Shown here piece after piece: positions 12,321-24,732 of a stretch of 64,000 nt of DNA. A program made the translations under genes and the position numbers. The notes under the pieces were generated by a model. The model made no database searches, was not told the DNA's origin, and saw only the letters and a program-made list of their open reading frames with translations. The number at the start of each line of letters is the position of its first letter. The stretch's first letter is position 1. Source of the DNA: Microplitis mediator (Eukaryota > Arthropoda > Insecta > Hymenoptera > Braconidae); assembly GCF_029852145.1 (NCBI RefSeq), contig NC_079977.1:15248640-15312639 (forward strand), read 5' to 3'.

Positions 12321-13264
12321 TGGGTATGAAATTTTATACATTTCTATGAAATTTTACAAAGTTTTACAAAATTTTATGAAAGTTCATAAAATTCGAAAAA
12401 AACTTATGAAATTTTATCAGAAACCATGAGATACTTCTATGAAATTTCATAAAATTTTATGGAATTTCATAGAGTTATCTCATGGTTTCTGATAAAATTT
12501 CATAAGAACTTGTCAAATTTTATACCAATAACTTCTTGGAATCTCAATAGCAATTATAAAAACTTCATAAATTTTTATAAAATTATATACAATGTTATAA
12601 AATTGTATAAAATTTTATGAAACTTGATAAAATTTCAAAGAATTTTACCAAATTTCATTAGTATAATTTCATAAAATTGGATAAAATTTTGTGAAATTTC
12701 ATCAAATTTTATAAGTCTTCAAGAAATTTTATGAAATTTCATGAAAAAATTTTTTCCTGGGAACATTTTTCTCCGTGCAGACATCGCCCAGCCTACGGCA
12801 TATTTTCTATTAACGGCGTCTTTGTATGGGATACTGGCCAAAGCCGGCAGGTTATCGGTCACAGGTGATAGAAGGCTCAATTAGTCTGATATTTTTTGCA
12901 CGCAAACTGTAGTGCATGCAACTAAAAATTATATTTTTTGCACTGCTGACGTCCCAATTGGAATTATTAGGTCATATCTTTTTTACATGCCGTGTTATAT
13001 ACAATGTTTTCAGCTGTCGACTATGGGCGCTAATTGTGTACATTTTAAACATGTGTTACAAACAAATTTTTAGGTGATTTCTTACAAATTTCGAAAATAT
13101 TAAAATTCAGATAATTTTTTTGTCCTTTATTTTTTCTTTCACCTGGCAACAATAGCTTATCTCTGTAAAATCATGAGCATTATGGAAATTTTAAATCAGA
13201 TTATGGATTTTTAAATGTCGCCTAAAAATTTTGCGTGTTACTTCATATGTAGTTACTATATGTA

Positions 13265-13286
13265 CATATATATATATATATATAAT
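13265..13286. repeat. (TA)n microsatellite
   Basis: Short TA tract flanked on both sides by copies of TATGTAGTTACTATA. Confidence 0.85.
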
Positions 13287-14130
13287 TCATAATATGTAGT
13301 TACTATACATACTTCGAATCTATTTTTGCATTTTTTTTCAAGTCAAATATTTTATATCCTGATCATTACTACTGGATAAGTTATTTTTATATTGCACCTC
13401 TGAAATAGAACTTTCGAATTATACATAATTCTATACGCCATCTATGAGTATTATCTGATATAATTGTCTCATATTTATTCCTATGCACATAAAAGTCTTT
13501 GAATTATAATTTTATTATTTTTAACGGGAATTGAAATCCACAATCGATTGGAAAGATTAACAAATGAAAAGTTATGTATTTTTCAGAATATAAGGAAAAC
13601 TATAATATAAAGGAGAACGGTTTTCTTAATATAAATTAATTTATCAAATAGTCATAGCAAATTCGGCTTGTCACTGTAGGCTACTCTGAGCACATTTGTT
13701 TGCTAGACATTCATCTTTATTTGTTTACTACGAACTTTGCTCTAGATCAGTTAAACATTTGGAGATATACCTACTCCGTCCAATAAACCTAACCTTCAAA
13801 CTTTCATTGAATATTTTAATTTTAAATTACACGTGTTTGAATTTTAATATTATAAATCAGATATCACTAAAATGTATATTTCAAAATTTTATTTAATATT
13901 TTAATTATTTTATTATACCTGTTTTCCTGTGTGAATACTTGATGAACTTCAAATTAACTACTTATACTAATTTAATTTATACTAAAACTTTTCTTTTTCT
14001 TCTTCTTCATTGTAAAATAACTTATTCGCACCTCGATAAATGCAGCCTGAAGAGAGCGAACTTTACTCGTTACTCAGGCCCAAAATTTTCTTATCTGCCC
14101 CTCCATATTTTTCACTTTTTGGCGCACGCA

Positions 14131-15536
14131 TCCCAGTAAACACATTGACGTAAATTTGACGTCAGAGTGACGTTACGCTAAGTCATCATTTACGTAAGAT
14201 ATAAGTCACGAATGAGTCAGGTGTGACTCATTATTTCCCACTTTTTTACGTAAGATTATGATGTAAAACTAATGACGTATACATGACGTAAATGTGATGT
14301 CTGTGTGACATTTTATGACGTCAATATGACATATGGGTGATGTCAAAATTATCAATTCGGAAAAAATATTTTTGAAAAAAAAAAAAAAAAAAAAATGAAA
14401 TACCGAATTTTTGATTTGATTATTACCGCGTGAACGCATTGTGAATTCTGAAACAAGATTAAATAACGTTAAATGATGAAAAAATCCTGGGCATCTGCTG
14501 GGTTCGAACACGGCTCCTCTTGGCTGGTAGTCCTGAACGTTACTCACTGGTCCACATCACGAGAGTTCAAATCTCGTGCTTAATTGATGTATTTAGAGTG
14601 AAATGCCGGAAAAGACAGAGTTCATAAGTTTTCGTGATGGATTTTTACTAAATTTAAAAAAACTCCATGAACTTATATGAAATGTTATAGAAACAATATT
14701 TGTGGGCCTCGATGATAATTGTATAAAATTTCATTAAGTTTCATCAAATTTTTTAATTTTTTGTTGTGATGTGAAATTTAAAAAATCTTATATAAAATTT
14801 TGCGAGACATTAAATAATTCCACAAAATCGTATGAAATTTAATCGATTGAAAAATTGTGATACTTAAACTTTAGAATCATAATATCAAAAGAGTTCAAAC
14901 TGTCGTTACATTTTCTTTGTCATCCTAAATGATATTTTCGATATATATCATTTAAAAAAATAAAGTTAATTTTTTTATGCTCACGCTAATTTTTTAATCT
15001 AAAACGTCTGAATGATCTATTATCGAGTTTATCGATTACTTTGACCCCAAAAATGTTCGACGTTTAGTTGTTATTTTTACACATTTACACATATTTGAAA
15101 ATTCATTCTATGATTGTTTGATTTCAATAAATAGATGATAAAAAACTATGACTCGGAAATTACATCAGCATTGCGTAAAATACTGACTTGTCACTGATGT
15201 AAAGATATGATTTAGGAGTGACATCCATATTACGTATAACCGTGACTTTGCTACTGACATAAATGTATGATTTTAAAATTACGTCATTATGATATACGGA
15301 TAATGACTTTATTACTACATAACAATGTGATGTAGATTCTATGTCAAACGTACGTAATACATAAGTCATAACTGTGACATAGTACAAGAGTCATGCTTAC
15401 ATCAATATGATGTCACAAGCTTTACATCATATCAAAGTCATGTAGAACGTCAGATTGACATCAAATTTACATCAGATGTCGTGACATTGCTATGACCTAC
15501 GTATGACGTCAAAATAAGGTCATGTGTTCACTGGGA
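14131..15536. mobile_element. TCCCAGT-terminus element with TGACGT word array
   Basis: Left end TCCCAGTAAACACATTGACG and right end GGTCATGTGTTCACTGGGA are inverted. Both flanks of the interior are arrays of TGACGT(A/C)A, TGACAT and ATGATGT words, including perfect TGACGTCA at 14157, 14316 and 15504. A minus-strand tRNA-like head lies near 14491-14563. Non-autonomous. Confidence 0.8.
14491..14563 (-). repeat. tRNA-like head (minus strand)
   Basis: Minus strand: A-box-like GATGTGGACCAGTGAGTAAC, then B-box GTGTTCGAACCC about 35 bases on, followed by CAGCAGATGCCCAGGA. It is similar in layout to the heads at 11131 and 56931 but different in sequence. Confidence 0.6.
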
Positions 15537-16251
15537 TTATTCTCCTTACTTCTAAGATTTTCCTTGTTAATAGATGTTTTGATGCTCGCTTGACTCATTG
15601 TATGTTATCAAATTTTTTCATGAATTAAAAAAAAATATTATTTTGAAAATAATAAAAATTAATCGGACGTAACAATATTTTACATTCGTATTAGTCAAAA
15701 TACAATCGTTAAATAATCAAAGGTTGCTGGGAATAATATTAGGAAAAAAATTTCTAAATCCCATGTTTTGTGTAGATTCTTTCACCCGTTCATTGTCGTT
15801 TGACTCACTTACTATCTGAATGAAACGAAATTGCGAAATATTTAGTATTTTGTAGATTTTTATCTGTCGACTCACGGTCTCTCGATCTATCTCGTACACA
15901 GCGGCTGGTTCTCACTTGCTCGTCTTTCCTTCATTCATCACTAACGGTTTTTCTCGCACATAAAAAAAAAAAATCAAAATACAAATAATCAATAACCAGT
16001 CCTACAATCACATATATATTACTCAAACGGTTAGATTCAGGCCTAGACGTCATTTAGATTAATCTCGAATTAAATTTTGTAAACGTAATTTACGACGGAT
16101 TGAAACACATCAGCAACTCAAGTTGAGATTCAAGTAACGCCTGACTCCATTTTTGTAAATTATACAGGAGAGCTAAAAAACAGTGAGAAAGTCATTTTTT
16201 TCAACTTGAAAAAATAAAGTTCCAAGATTCATGATATGCTGATATTTTTGT

Positions 16252-16391
16252 CCCATACGAAAAAAATATATATCCGTATATATCCGGGCAAATCTGCATA
16301 TATGAGACATATATTTATATATATGTTGCATATATGCGACATATTCCAGATTTGCCCGGATATATCCGGATATATATTTTTTTCGTATGGG
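16252..16391. mobile_element. CCCATACGAAAAAAATATAT hairpin MITE (copy 1)
   Basis: A 140-base near-perfect inverted repeat. CCCATACGAAAAAAATATAT at the left matches the complement of the right end. CCGGGCAAATCTG and CAGATTTGCCCGG lie nearer the centre. A second copy is at 61667-61786. Confidence 0.9.
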
Positions 16392-16639
16392 GTTCAGAAT
16401 ATAATTTTCTTTTTCTAATGTGCATGAAAAATATATTTTCCATCTTAATATTTAAAGTATCTGTTATATCTTTCATTTTTCGTTGGAGTTAGGCAACTTT
16501 CGTGCAACAACTTTTATAATTCACAAAGTTGAAAAAAATGTAAACCAAGCAAGAATTTGTATTACGACGATTGCCAACAGGCAATGCAAAAAAGTCATTT
16601 TTCAAAAATGTAGAGTTAGGCTGTATTCCACCGAGAACG

Positions 16640-16642
<3 letters not shown>

Positions 16643-16731
<89 letters not shown>
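16643..16731. repeat. (TA)n microsatellite
   Basis: Uninterrupted TA tract of about 89 bases. Confidence 0.95.
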
Positions 16732-16732
<1 letters not shown>

Positions 16733-16769
16733 CGTACTAAATGCTTGGTGCTTGTCTAATGTAGTATAT

Positions 16770-16980
16770 TGCGTAGTGGTATATAGTCGAATGACGGGCG
16801 TCGGCCATGTTGTCTTGACATTTCCCCTTGAGGGTTGGTAGGTGGGTGGATATATTTAGCCTACCGCCTCTAGGGAGTTCGCTACCCCAAAAACCACCGT
16901 AGTGTAGATCACAACCCTGTCTCGACTTACGATACTCTCCGCCGCTACGTCCGCTACTATGCCAAAGTAACGTCTGACCA
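16770..16980. other. GC-richer unique patch
   Basis: Non-repetitive, CpG-containing DNA (ATGACGGGCGTCGGCCATG, TCTCCGCCGCTACGTCCG) right after the long TA tract. Open frames are short. Candidate regulatory DNA of the large intron. Confidence 0.3.
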
Positions 16981-17327
16981 AAATTTACAGTACTTTCCTA
17001 TATTTTGAAGCCTATTTTTGTTGTTCTGTTTTATTTTCTTAGTTATCATAAATAAATATCAGTGTGGTCTGTAACTAATAAGGAATAATGATAACATTAT
17101 TGACGCGAACATAATATATGAAAAAAGTATGGTTGCTAGAATAACAGCTAAAATTGAGTCAAGCACAAATTGAGTAAGGAAATTCCTCCACCTTTTTGTA
17201 GCAACGTCAATAAAAACTGTAATAACACTATCAATGGTTACTAAAATTTACTGCATATTCTAGTAACAGTTACTATTTTCTTGTAGTTGAGATAACCACA
17301 ATCTATCGTTTGTGTAATATTAGCATA

Positions 17328-17714
17328 CCCCTGAGTAAACAACTGAATTCGACCGAATTAAAAATTTTAATTCTGTTATATTCTGTCGAATTCTGCAAAA
17401 GAGAATTCAACTGAATTGAAAATTTGAATTAGAATTAAGCAGAATGAAACCGATTTAAAATTTTCAAATTCGTTTTAATTCAGTTTAATTCGGATCCATA
17501 ACCAGAAATTGGAGAATTATTTTCGAATTAATCAGAATTAGACCGAATAGAATTATTTGAATTCGTTTTAATTTGGACAAAGTCTGGTTTTCCTGCCGAA
17601 TTAGACAGAATTCCTTTTTTAGTTAGGTACCGAATTAACAGAATTTATCTGAATTAAATAGAATTAAGAATTTAATTCTGTTTAATTCGATCGAATTCAG
17701 TTGTTTAACCAGGG
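17328..17714. mobile_element. GAATTC word-array element with CCCTGAGTAAACAACTG termini
   Basis: Left end CCCCTGAGTAAACAACTGAA and right end TTCAGTTGTTTAACCAGGGA are inverted. The interior is a dense array of GAATTC, GAATTAAA and TTTAATTC(T/G)G words. About 387 bases with no coding frame. Confidence 0.85.
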
Positions 17715-19180
17715 ACACTAGAGAGAAAAGTAAAACATGAGGCCCAATCGAGCCAAATGAATTGTGCAAAATTTTGAAAAAATTATACTATCTCTTATAG
17801 CGTAAGTCATTAAAATTATGTAATAAATTTTGAACAATAAATAATTTCTGTAAAAAAATTACTTTAAGATAAAGTAAAAAGACGGATGCCCAATTCCAAA
17901 ACACAGCAACTAACAAAAATAACATTTTTGAAATATGTATTGAATTATGTTCACAAAACACTGGGACTAAAATTACTAAAAAATCGATTTTGAAAAATTT
18001 GTCTCTTACTGTGTTTTGAAATTGGGCAGCCTTTGGCTAAACATATTATTATTTCAATTGAAATAAAATATTGACGAGTAGAGATGATTTTACTATATAT
18101 AATCTAAAATTTCAGGAAGTTCTACGTATAGTATAAAGTATTTAAAATGAAAATTGTGCTGCAAAGAATCAGACACTGAATTATTATTATTTTGATTACA
18201 TAGCTGTTATTTTTACATACGAATAAATAATTTAAAAAAAAAAAATTTTGTAGCCTACCAAAGTATTTTAAAATTGGAAATGATCTGTTTTTTTTTATCA
18301 TAAAAGATAAAATATCCATTTCTTCAATCACTTCCATAATTCTGAATTGTCTGGTGATAATCGAAATTCTTACAGTAACTGGTCAATACTATTTTCTATA
18401 CTATACATTCATACATACTTATTTCATAATATTATCCGTAAGCAATAGTATATTTTATGAATATGTATTTTGTATACATATATATAACTAAAAATTTTCT
18501 CTATTTACTCGCCAACAAAACTTCTCTCTTTTCCTTCAACCGTTCTTTTCGCGTTATACGATACCACTATACATTTCCTTCTACTTGTCGAGGCCAAAAA
18601 AAGTCATCAATATCTCATGGTGGCTTCTGCTTCTAGCTATCATGTAAGTATACATACATATATTTATAGATGTGAGTGTATGTGGAAGTTCAGATATAGT
18701 GTAAGTAGGTATAGTAAAACCACGAGATGTTGGCGGGAAACTGATGCGGACAAGTCCCTTTACTTCACATACCACCACTACTGTATTGAGTACTTTTCCT
18801 TTTTCATTCTATTTCGAAACTCACCCTTGTTTCTTGAACACGCACGCGACAAAACTTATCCTGTATGTATATATAGAGATATAAGGCGGAGTCACGCCTA
18901 ATCCCGCATGTCAAAATGAAGGTCTCTAGAGTCTCTGTGAAACAACTACGTATATATATACGTATATATATATATATAACTTATGTGTACGTACAAGTGT
19001 GTCAATAGTCGCGAAATGTTGATCAAATTTATAAATATAATGCTATTTTTATATGATCTTTTCTAAAATCTGTATAATTTCGAATATATTATATATTAGT
19101 CTGATTAAAAAAAAATATCGACATTTTTTTTTTTTACATAGGAAAAATATTTTTCGAAATAACGAAAAAAAAAATACTGT

Positions 19181-19499
19181 TACACTGAGAAAAAAAATCC
19201 TTTTATTAAGAATATTTACTTGATACAAGAACATATATATATTCTTGATAATTTTCGAGAATATATAATTTTGTCTCAAGAATTCGTAGAATTGATGGAA
19301 ATAATTTTTATTTAATTCGAGTAAAGCTATTCTTTTGTTTACTCATAATAAAATATCAAATTCATATGAAAACAGAAATAAATTTGATGCTCTTTTCTCA
19401 AGAAATTGATAATTAATAATAATAAAATAAATTCTTGTAATGGTTTTCTTGAACCAAGAAATTCATCTTTGGACAGTATTATTTTATTTTCTCAGTGCA
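19181..19499. mobile_element. CACTGAGAAAA-terminus element with CAAGAA words
   Basis: TACACTGAGAAAAAAAATCC at the left and ATTTTCTCAGTGCA at the right are inverted. The interior repeats TTCTTGA/TCAAGAA and AAGAAT. Confidence 0.75.
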
Positions 19500-20071
19500 A
19501 AGTTTGAGCTCTTAATATTAATATTAACAACCGCCTTATCGCAATTTTTCTAATTTTTTTCAAAGTAAATCAGTGTATCCAAAAAATCAATATATGTTTT
19601 TGTTGAACTTTTAATATTATTTAACTCTTCAGGCGATAATATCCGACTTATTTTAAAATGCTATAGGACCTTTTTTTGTAAATCATTTCACTTCCCACAA
19701 ATTATTTATCATAAAATAGACGAAATTGTTTAAAGTTCTTTACTTACTTGCATTTAAGCTCAATTAATTAAAATTAGCTAGATTGCGATTTTTTGTAACA
19801 AATTGACATTTAGATGCAAATAATTACAGAGCTTTCAGGAATTTTAAAATTTTTGTAAAAAATAAGTTGCACGAAATTGCGCAAAACATCATACAGTTTC
19901 TAAGAAAATACTATAATAAATAAATACCGCGTGATACTGGATTAATATACTTTGATTATTTAAAAAAAAGTTAATTCAATCGCTAGCCACAGTGATACCT
20001 TTGATCTATTCATGAACATTTGTATGATACACAATATAAGATGCAAATATCCTGTAAATTGACTTCATTAC

Positions 20072-20400
20072 TACACAGAAAAATATAAACTTTAAAAATT
20101 AGTGTTTGAAATTATAACCCGGAACCCGGTTGTCAATATGGGGAATTTTAACATTCAAATAGTAAATTTTATAATACGTGTCGTCTATTTTCTAAGTATC
20201 AGTTACGATTTTTAAAGTTCAAATAGTAATTTTTCTTACATAGACAATAAATTTTCATACTTATCCTGTAATTATTCACGTTTTAATCATAAATGACAAA
20301 AATACTATTTAAAATGATGGTATTTACTGATCACTTTATCATTATATTACTTGTCATTCTCAATTTATATAGTTCATTTTTTTCCGTGTATTTTATACCG
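20072..20400. mobile_element. ACACAGAAAAA-terminus element with TAGTAAATTTTA words
   Basis: TACACAGAAAAATATA at the left and TTTTTTTCCGTGTA at the right are inverted. Interior words resemble those of the 1487-2895 element (AGTAAATTTTA, AGTAATTTT), so the two may be related. Confidence 0.65.
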
Positions 20401-21189
20401 TTTTAAATTACTATCCATTCGAACTCCCTTAAAAATTGCCTCCAATTTATTTTCAAAAATTTTAATTAATAACTAATAAACCACTCAAAAGATATAATTG
20501 GTTGCCTCTAATTCCTCTCTCTTTCTCTCGTTATCTAGTTAGTATTAGGAACGCCACAAGTGCATTAGTAACATAGTTGAAATTTGTTCGTGGTAATGTT
20601 TAAACTCCGGCTGACGAACCAAACATTTCTAATCCTAGTTTATGTCATTTTTTTCGATCTTTTTCAATCACATAGCAAAAACGTCGAGCATTTTTTTTTT
20701 TGATTTTGGTTTCCTCAGTACATATATTTGTATATATATAATTTTTTTCTACTTTAAGATGATTATTTGATTATTTATACAATTGCTTGCAATTGGCATA
20801 AAATTTCTAAGTTTTTTTTTGCGCACAATACGTGTATACGCTGGGGTTAGAAGTAGAGTTACTCAATTATTCAAAGCGTCGTCCCACCGTGTTAGAGATC
20901 CCTTGCACGCGTGTAACGAATAACGTGTTTCAAGATTCACTTTCTTTTTTATCCCCATCCCTCTCTTTGGTTTATTTATTATTTTCATTCTTTTGGAGTT
21001 TTATTTTTTTCTCACGCAAGTAAAGATGGTAAAGTTTTGTACGAAACGTAAAGGGTGATCTAAAAAAAGTAGTACGCAATTTATAATAGTATGCATATAA
21101 ATTTGTGCTGCTGAAAAATTAAAGAAAAAGATAAAGGAAAAATTAAACATGAAAGAAAAAAAAATCAAGTACTTGAGAAAAATGGGCTT

Positions 21190-21480
21190 GCTATGAGAAC
21201 AGTAGAGTGTGATCGCTGATGGGTGCCGCGCGCGGCGCTTGTGCGAAAGACAACGAGGTAGAAAGAATGAACGAATGGTGGATGTGGAAAAGAGAAAACG
21301 AATCCCTTGGGACTATCGGCTGCGCGCTGAGTCCTGTGGGGCAAGTCGATACTCCAGGGACAAACTGTACTCCCACTCGAACCTCTCTCCCTTGTGCTAC
21401 TACTATTGCTCTGCTTTTTCCTTTTTGTCTTTACATTTGAGCTACTCGTCACCTCTTTCTCTTATACCAGCACTCAACTT
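21190..21480. promoter_or_regulatory. GC-rich intronic patch, candidate enhancer
   Basis: A CpG-rich stretch (GGGTGCCGCGCGCGGCGC near 21220) with several short overlapping open frames on both strands, none with protein features. It holds the COE core site at 21303-21312. Confidence 0.35.
21303..21312. promoter_or_regulatory. Perfect COE/EBF core binding site
   Basis: TCCCTTGGGA matches the palindromic TCCCNNGGGA core bound by COE dimers. It is inside the host gene's own large intron and inside a GC-rich patch, which would suit autoregulation. A single 10-base site can occur by chance. Confidence 0.4.
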
Positions 21481-22544
21481 TTGAACATTTTACGCACGCG
21501 CCTTATATACACAAATCGAACATAAATGTATAATTCATTTTTTATAAATTTATAAATATGACAAGCACATCTATATTTATGGACCATATACAATTAAGTG
21601 CGTCACTGCTTTATCTAAAAAAAAACTACAAAAATAAATGACAAACCAACAAAATCTTAACAGTATAGTATACCCTTGTTCTGTCTGATCGTACACTACT
21701 TTTACTACTTGAGTGTATTTTTACTATTCATACAATAGATTATATTGCGATCTAACCAACTTATCTTTAAACTGATATAATTATTCTATAAAATTTAAAA
21801 AATCCCATTTTCGTAAATATCTGTTTTGTTAAATTAAACGGAAATGAAGTTAGACAATTTATGTTAGCTTAATTGACTTTTTCCTTTAATATAAATTTTG
21901 TTCATTAAACAATAAATCTGATTTCGGCAATATACTTGATTATAATTTAAAAAAAAACCTACAATACATTGAAATTAAATTACATTTATCTCGTCGTTAA
22001 ATGCGAATTTATTTTTTTTAATTTAATACGCTCAGTTTCTATTTCACCAAAATATAAATTACAATTTTTTCATACTTTTTCTGATGCCAAATATATCTCA
22101 TGTAAACAAAAAAAAATTGAATACTATTTTTGTGGAGGAGACAAAGTTTTTTTTCTTTTACTATGCCATTAATTATGAAATCAATTCTTATTCATCTTGA
22201 TCACGTTCAGAATATGTAAATATATAAAATTTATCATTGGTGTTATGGACAAATTGATTGATTAATTAATCAAACATTCATTTTTTGAACGACGTTTCAT
22301 CACTTTATTATTTTGACTTTTTCAAGTTCTGAAAAATCCAAATGATTGCAATTTTAATTTATAAACACTATAAACACTTATTAAAACTCAGATTATTAGA
22401 AATGCTGAATCACTTTCTTCGAATTGTTCATAAACTAGTTATTAGATCAAACAAATAAGTAATTGAAACAAAATCAATTTTGTTAATAAATAATATTTCG
22501 ATTAACCATTACTTAGTTTGACTACTTACGTTCTTTGATGTGCG

Positions 22545-22710
22545 TATACAGAAAAAAAGAATTTCTTGACGCAAGAAAAATTTTGTTTTATAATTAGAAT
22601 TCAAAAATTTTTTCTCACAAACGGAAAATTTCGGTTTGCAATTTATAATTCAAAAAATTTTTTAGGGCAAGTAAAGATTTTTTGCAATAAGAAGTCCTTT
22701 TTTGAGTGTA
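22545..22710. mobile_element. Short ATACAGAAAAAAAG-terminus element
   Basis: ATACAGAAAAAAAGAATTTC at the left and CTTTTTTGAGTGTA at the right are imperfect inverted ends. The middle repeats AATTCAAAAATTTTTT and GCAAG words. An older relative of the 19181-19499 type. Confidence 0.5.
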
Positions 22711-23139
22711 GTTACCCATACAAATGACAGTATTCCAGAACAAAGACTCAATAAATAAATATAACAATTGCAGCATTTAAAATTTATTTTATTAAGTAAA
22801 AAGTTACCTAAAGATATGTATTCGTTTATTGATTAACTGGAAATATATTTATCGAAACATATACTATTGCTCGGAAATGGGACTAAAATCAATAACTCTT
22901 TTTTTCTTTGGAAATTTCTAAAATCGATAGAAAAAGTTAAAACAATATCTATATTATTTTTTTTTTAATATTGATACGAAGATATATTCTTATTTATAAT
23001 AGTAATAGCTACAAAACTATTGTTCTTTCAACTACACAACTTGTATATCCTGTGCTTTATGGTCATATGACTTGTATATGAATTATATGAATGTTATCGT
23101 GTGTTAGAAATAAAGTTGAGAATAGTAACATCGCAGTAG

Positions 23140-23330
23140 AGTAGTACTGGAAAGGCAGGTTGTATTATTATCATCTTGGTGCTTGCAAGAGAGGGATTGT
23201 GTATAAGAGAGGGTGAATTCACCCTCCCCATGTGAGGCATTGCCATGGCAACTCTTGCATGGTCCGCTACGGCGTCCTGTCCTGTTAACATGGCGACTGC
23301 GAGAGTAGGAAACTTCTTATACTGATGGGC
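23140..23330. promoter_or_regulatory. GC-richer intronic patch with X-box and palindrome, candidate enhancer
   Basis: Unique sequence carrying an exact 18-base palindrome GAGGGTGAATTCACCCTC (23209-23226) and the X-box at 23239-23252. No coding frame with recognisable features. Confidence 0.35.
23239..23252. promoter_or_regulatory. RFX-type X-box
   Basis: ATTGCCATGGCAAC matches 13 of 14 bases of the symmetrical X-box GTTGCCATGGCAAC bound by RFX factors. Confidence 0.4.
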
Positions 23331-23539
23331 AATGATGATAATATTTGTATCGTAAAGAATATTTTTGCAATAATAATACATAGTTATACTATTGTTTGAG
23401 TCCTTGAAAACTTGGTATTTCTTTAAGTACCCCGTTTTGCCCCTTCCTCTCCTCTATCATTCTCTTGGTTCGAGATACTAGCGAATTGATTCAAGGCAAC
23501 ACTTTATCATACTAAACATATACATTCTTTCTCAATTAA

Positions 23540-24732
23540 AAAAATCGGTCTATCGGTTGACCCTGCGGCCAGCCCCAAAACTTCCCGCGTTTTTTGAGCT
23601 CCTGGAGCTCAAAAACATTAGTGGGAATACGTTTTCGAGCTCTTAGAGCTCGGAGCTACTCTTGCATATGATTGTTTTTTTATCAGATTTTCAAGCTCAA
23701 ACCAGTTACATTTTATGTTAAAGTTTGAAAGTTTATGAATCGAAAACCATTAATAAACAAGCGTTTTTCCAATTTTTATTCCTAATTATGTTCAATGAAA
23801 TAAATGGATTCAAGCAGAAATCAATGTAAGTGATCAAAATTATGATTTAGATGAGTTTTGACTTAGATCAGAGCATTAATATATAAAAAGTCTGAAAAAA
23901 ATTATTAAAAACGATATTTTTTTGTTGATAATATGATTTAAACTAAAGATCAAGTTAGATTACTTAATAAGGCGACCGAAAAAGACCATGAAGACAAAAA
24001 GTTGGCATGATTTTGAACACATTTTAGTTCATTATATGACGATTTATCCGGGAATAGTAACATAAAATGCTATTTTTCAAACATTTCGAAGCCGATATCT
24101 TCTGAACTAATAAACCGATCCGACGTTCATTGTCGCAATCAACGTGTCTTCTTAAGTTCTAGAAACGATTAAATGTATAAATTGATCAGATGAGTCACTT
24201 CAAAGATCATTTAAGAAAACCATTTTTTACCGTTTCTTTCGCAAACAGTATCTCTCGAACAAATAAACCAATCGAGATGGCTAAGGTGGTAATTGACGCG
24301 TTTTATTAGGTTCTAGAGCTGATTAGATTTTGGAGTCGATCATTTGAGTCGTTTCTGAGAAATCACGAAACTAAAAAAAAAAAAAATTTTTTTTTTGTAA
24401 TTCCCCAAAAAGTTTCAAGTCTACTTGATCAAATTTTCAGGAAAGTTGATGGCCAACAAGCTCTTTCGATTGCCGCCTTAACCATCCAAATCGGTTCATT
24501 AGTCAAAAAGTAACAAAGAGCTAACATACATACATACATGCACACACGCACACACTCACACACAAACCCACTCACATACAGACAATCAGACATCATTCTG
24601 AAAATAAGCGGAATAGCTTCCTAGGACCTCAAAACGTCAACATCTGATGAAAACTTGATTTTGGAAAATCGGGGTGAAAACAATAACTTCCCGAATTTAT
24701 TGAAAATCCTCAATTTTCTTAGCGGGAAGTTA
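23540..24732 (+). mobile_element. AACTTCCCGC-family element, long copy
   Basis: It starts at TCGGTTGACCCTGCGG with AACTTCCCGCGTTTTTTGAG and ends CTTAGCGGGAAGTT. Internal landmarks in family order: paired GAGCTC words, several blocks of AACGATATCTCT/AACGAA-type text followed by TTCTAGAGCTGATTAGATTT, a CACACACA run, and TAGCTTCCTAGGACCTC. No transposase frame. Confidence 0.85.

Larger units (their letters stand above)
10578..12780. mobile_element. Composite nested element with CACGGAGAAAAATGTT termini
   Basis: Outer inverted termini are CACGGAGAAAAATGTT (10579) and AACATTTTTCTCCGTG (to 12779). Inside are: a 300-base hairpin (10592-10888, arms GTTGGCTAAAAACCTACC); an inner pair of inverted ends CCGGGAAAAAATTTTTTCAT and ATGAAAAAATTTTTTCC; ATGAAATTTTATAAAATT word arms; and in the centre a CCTTGG array element with head (11470-12320). 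Layered insertions are the simplest reading. Confidence 0.7.
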
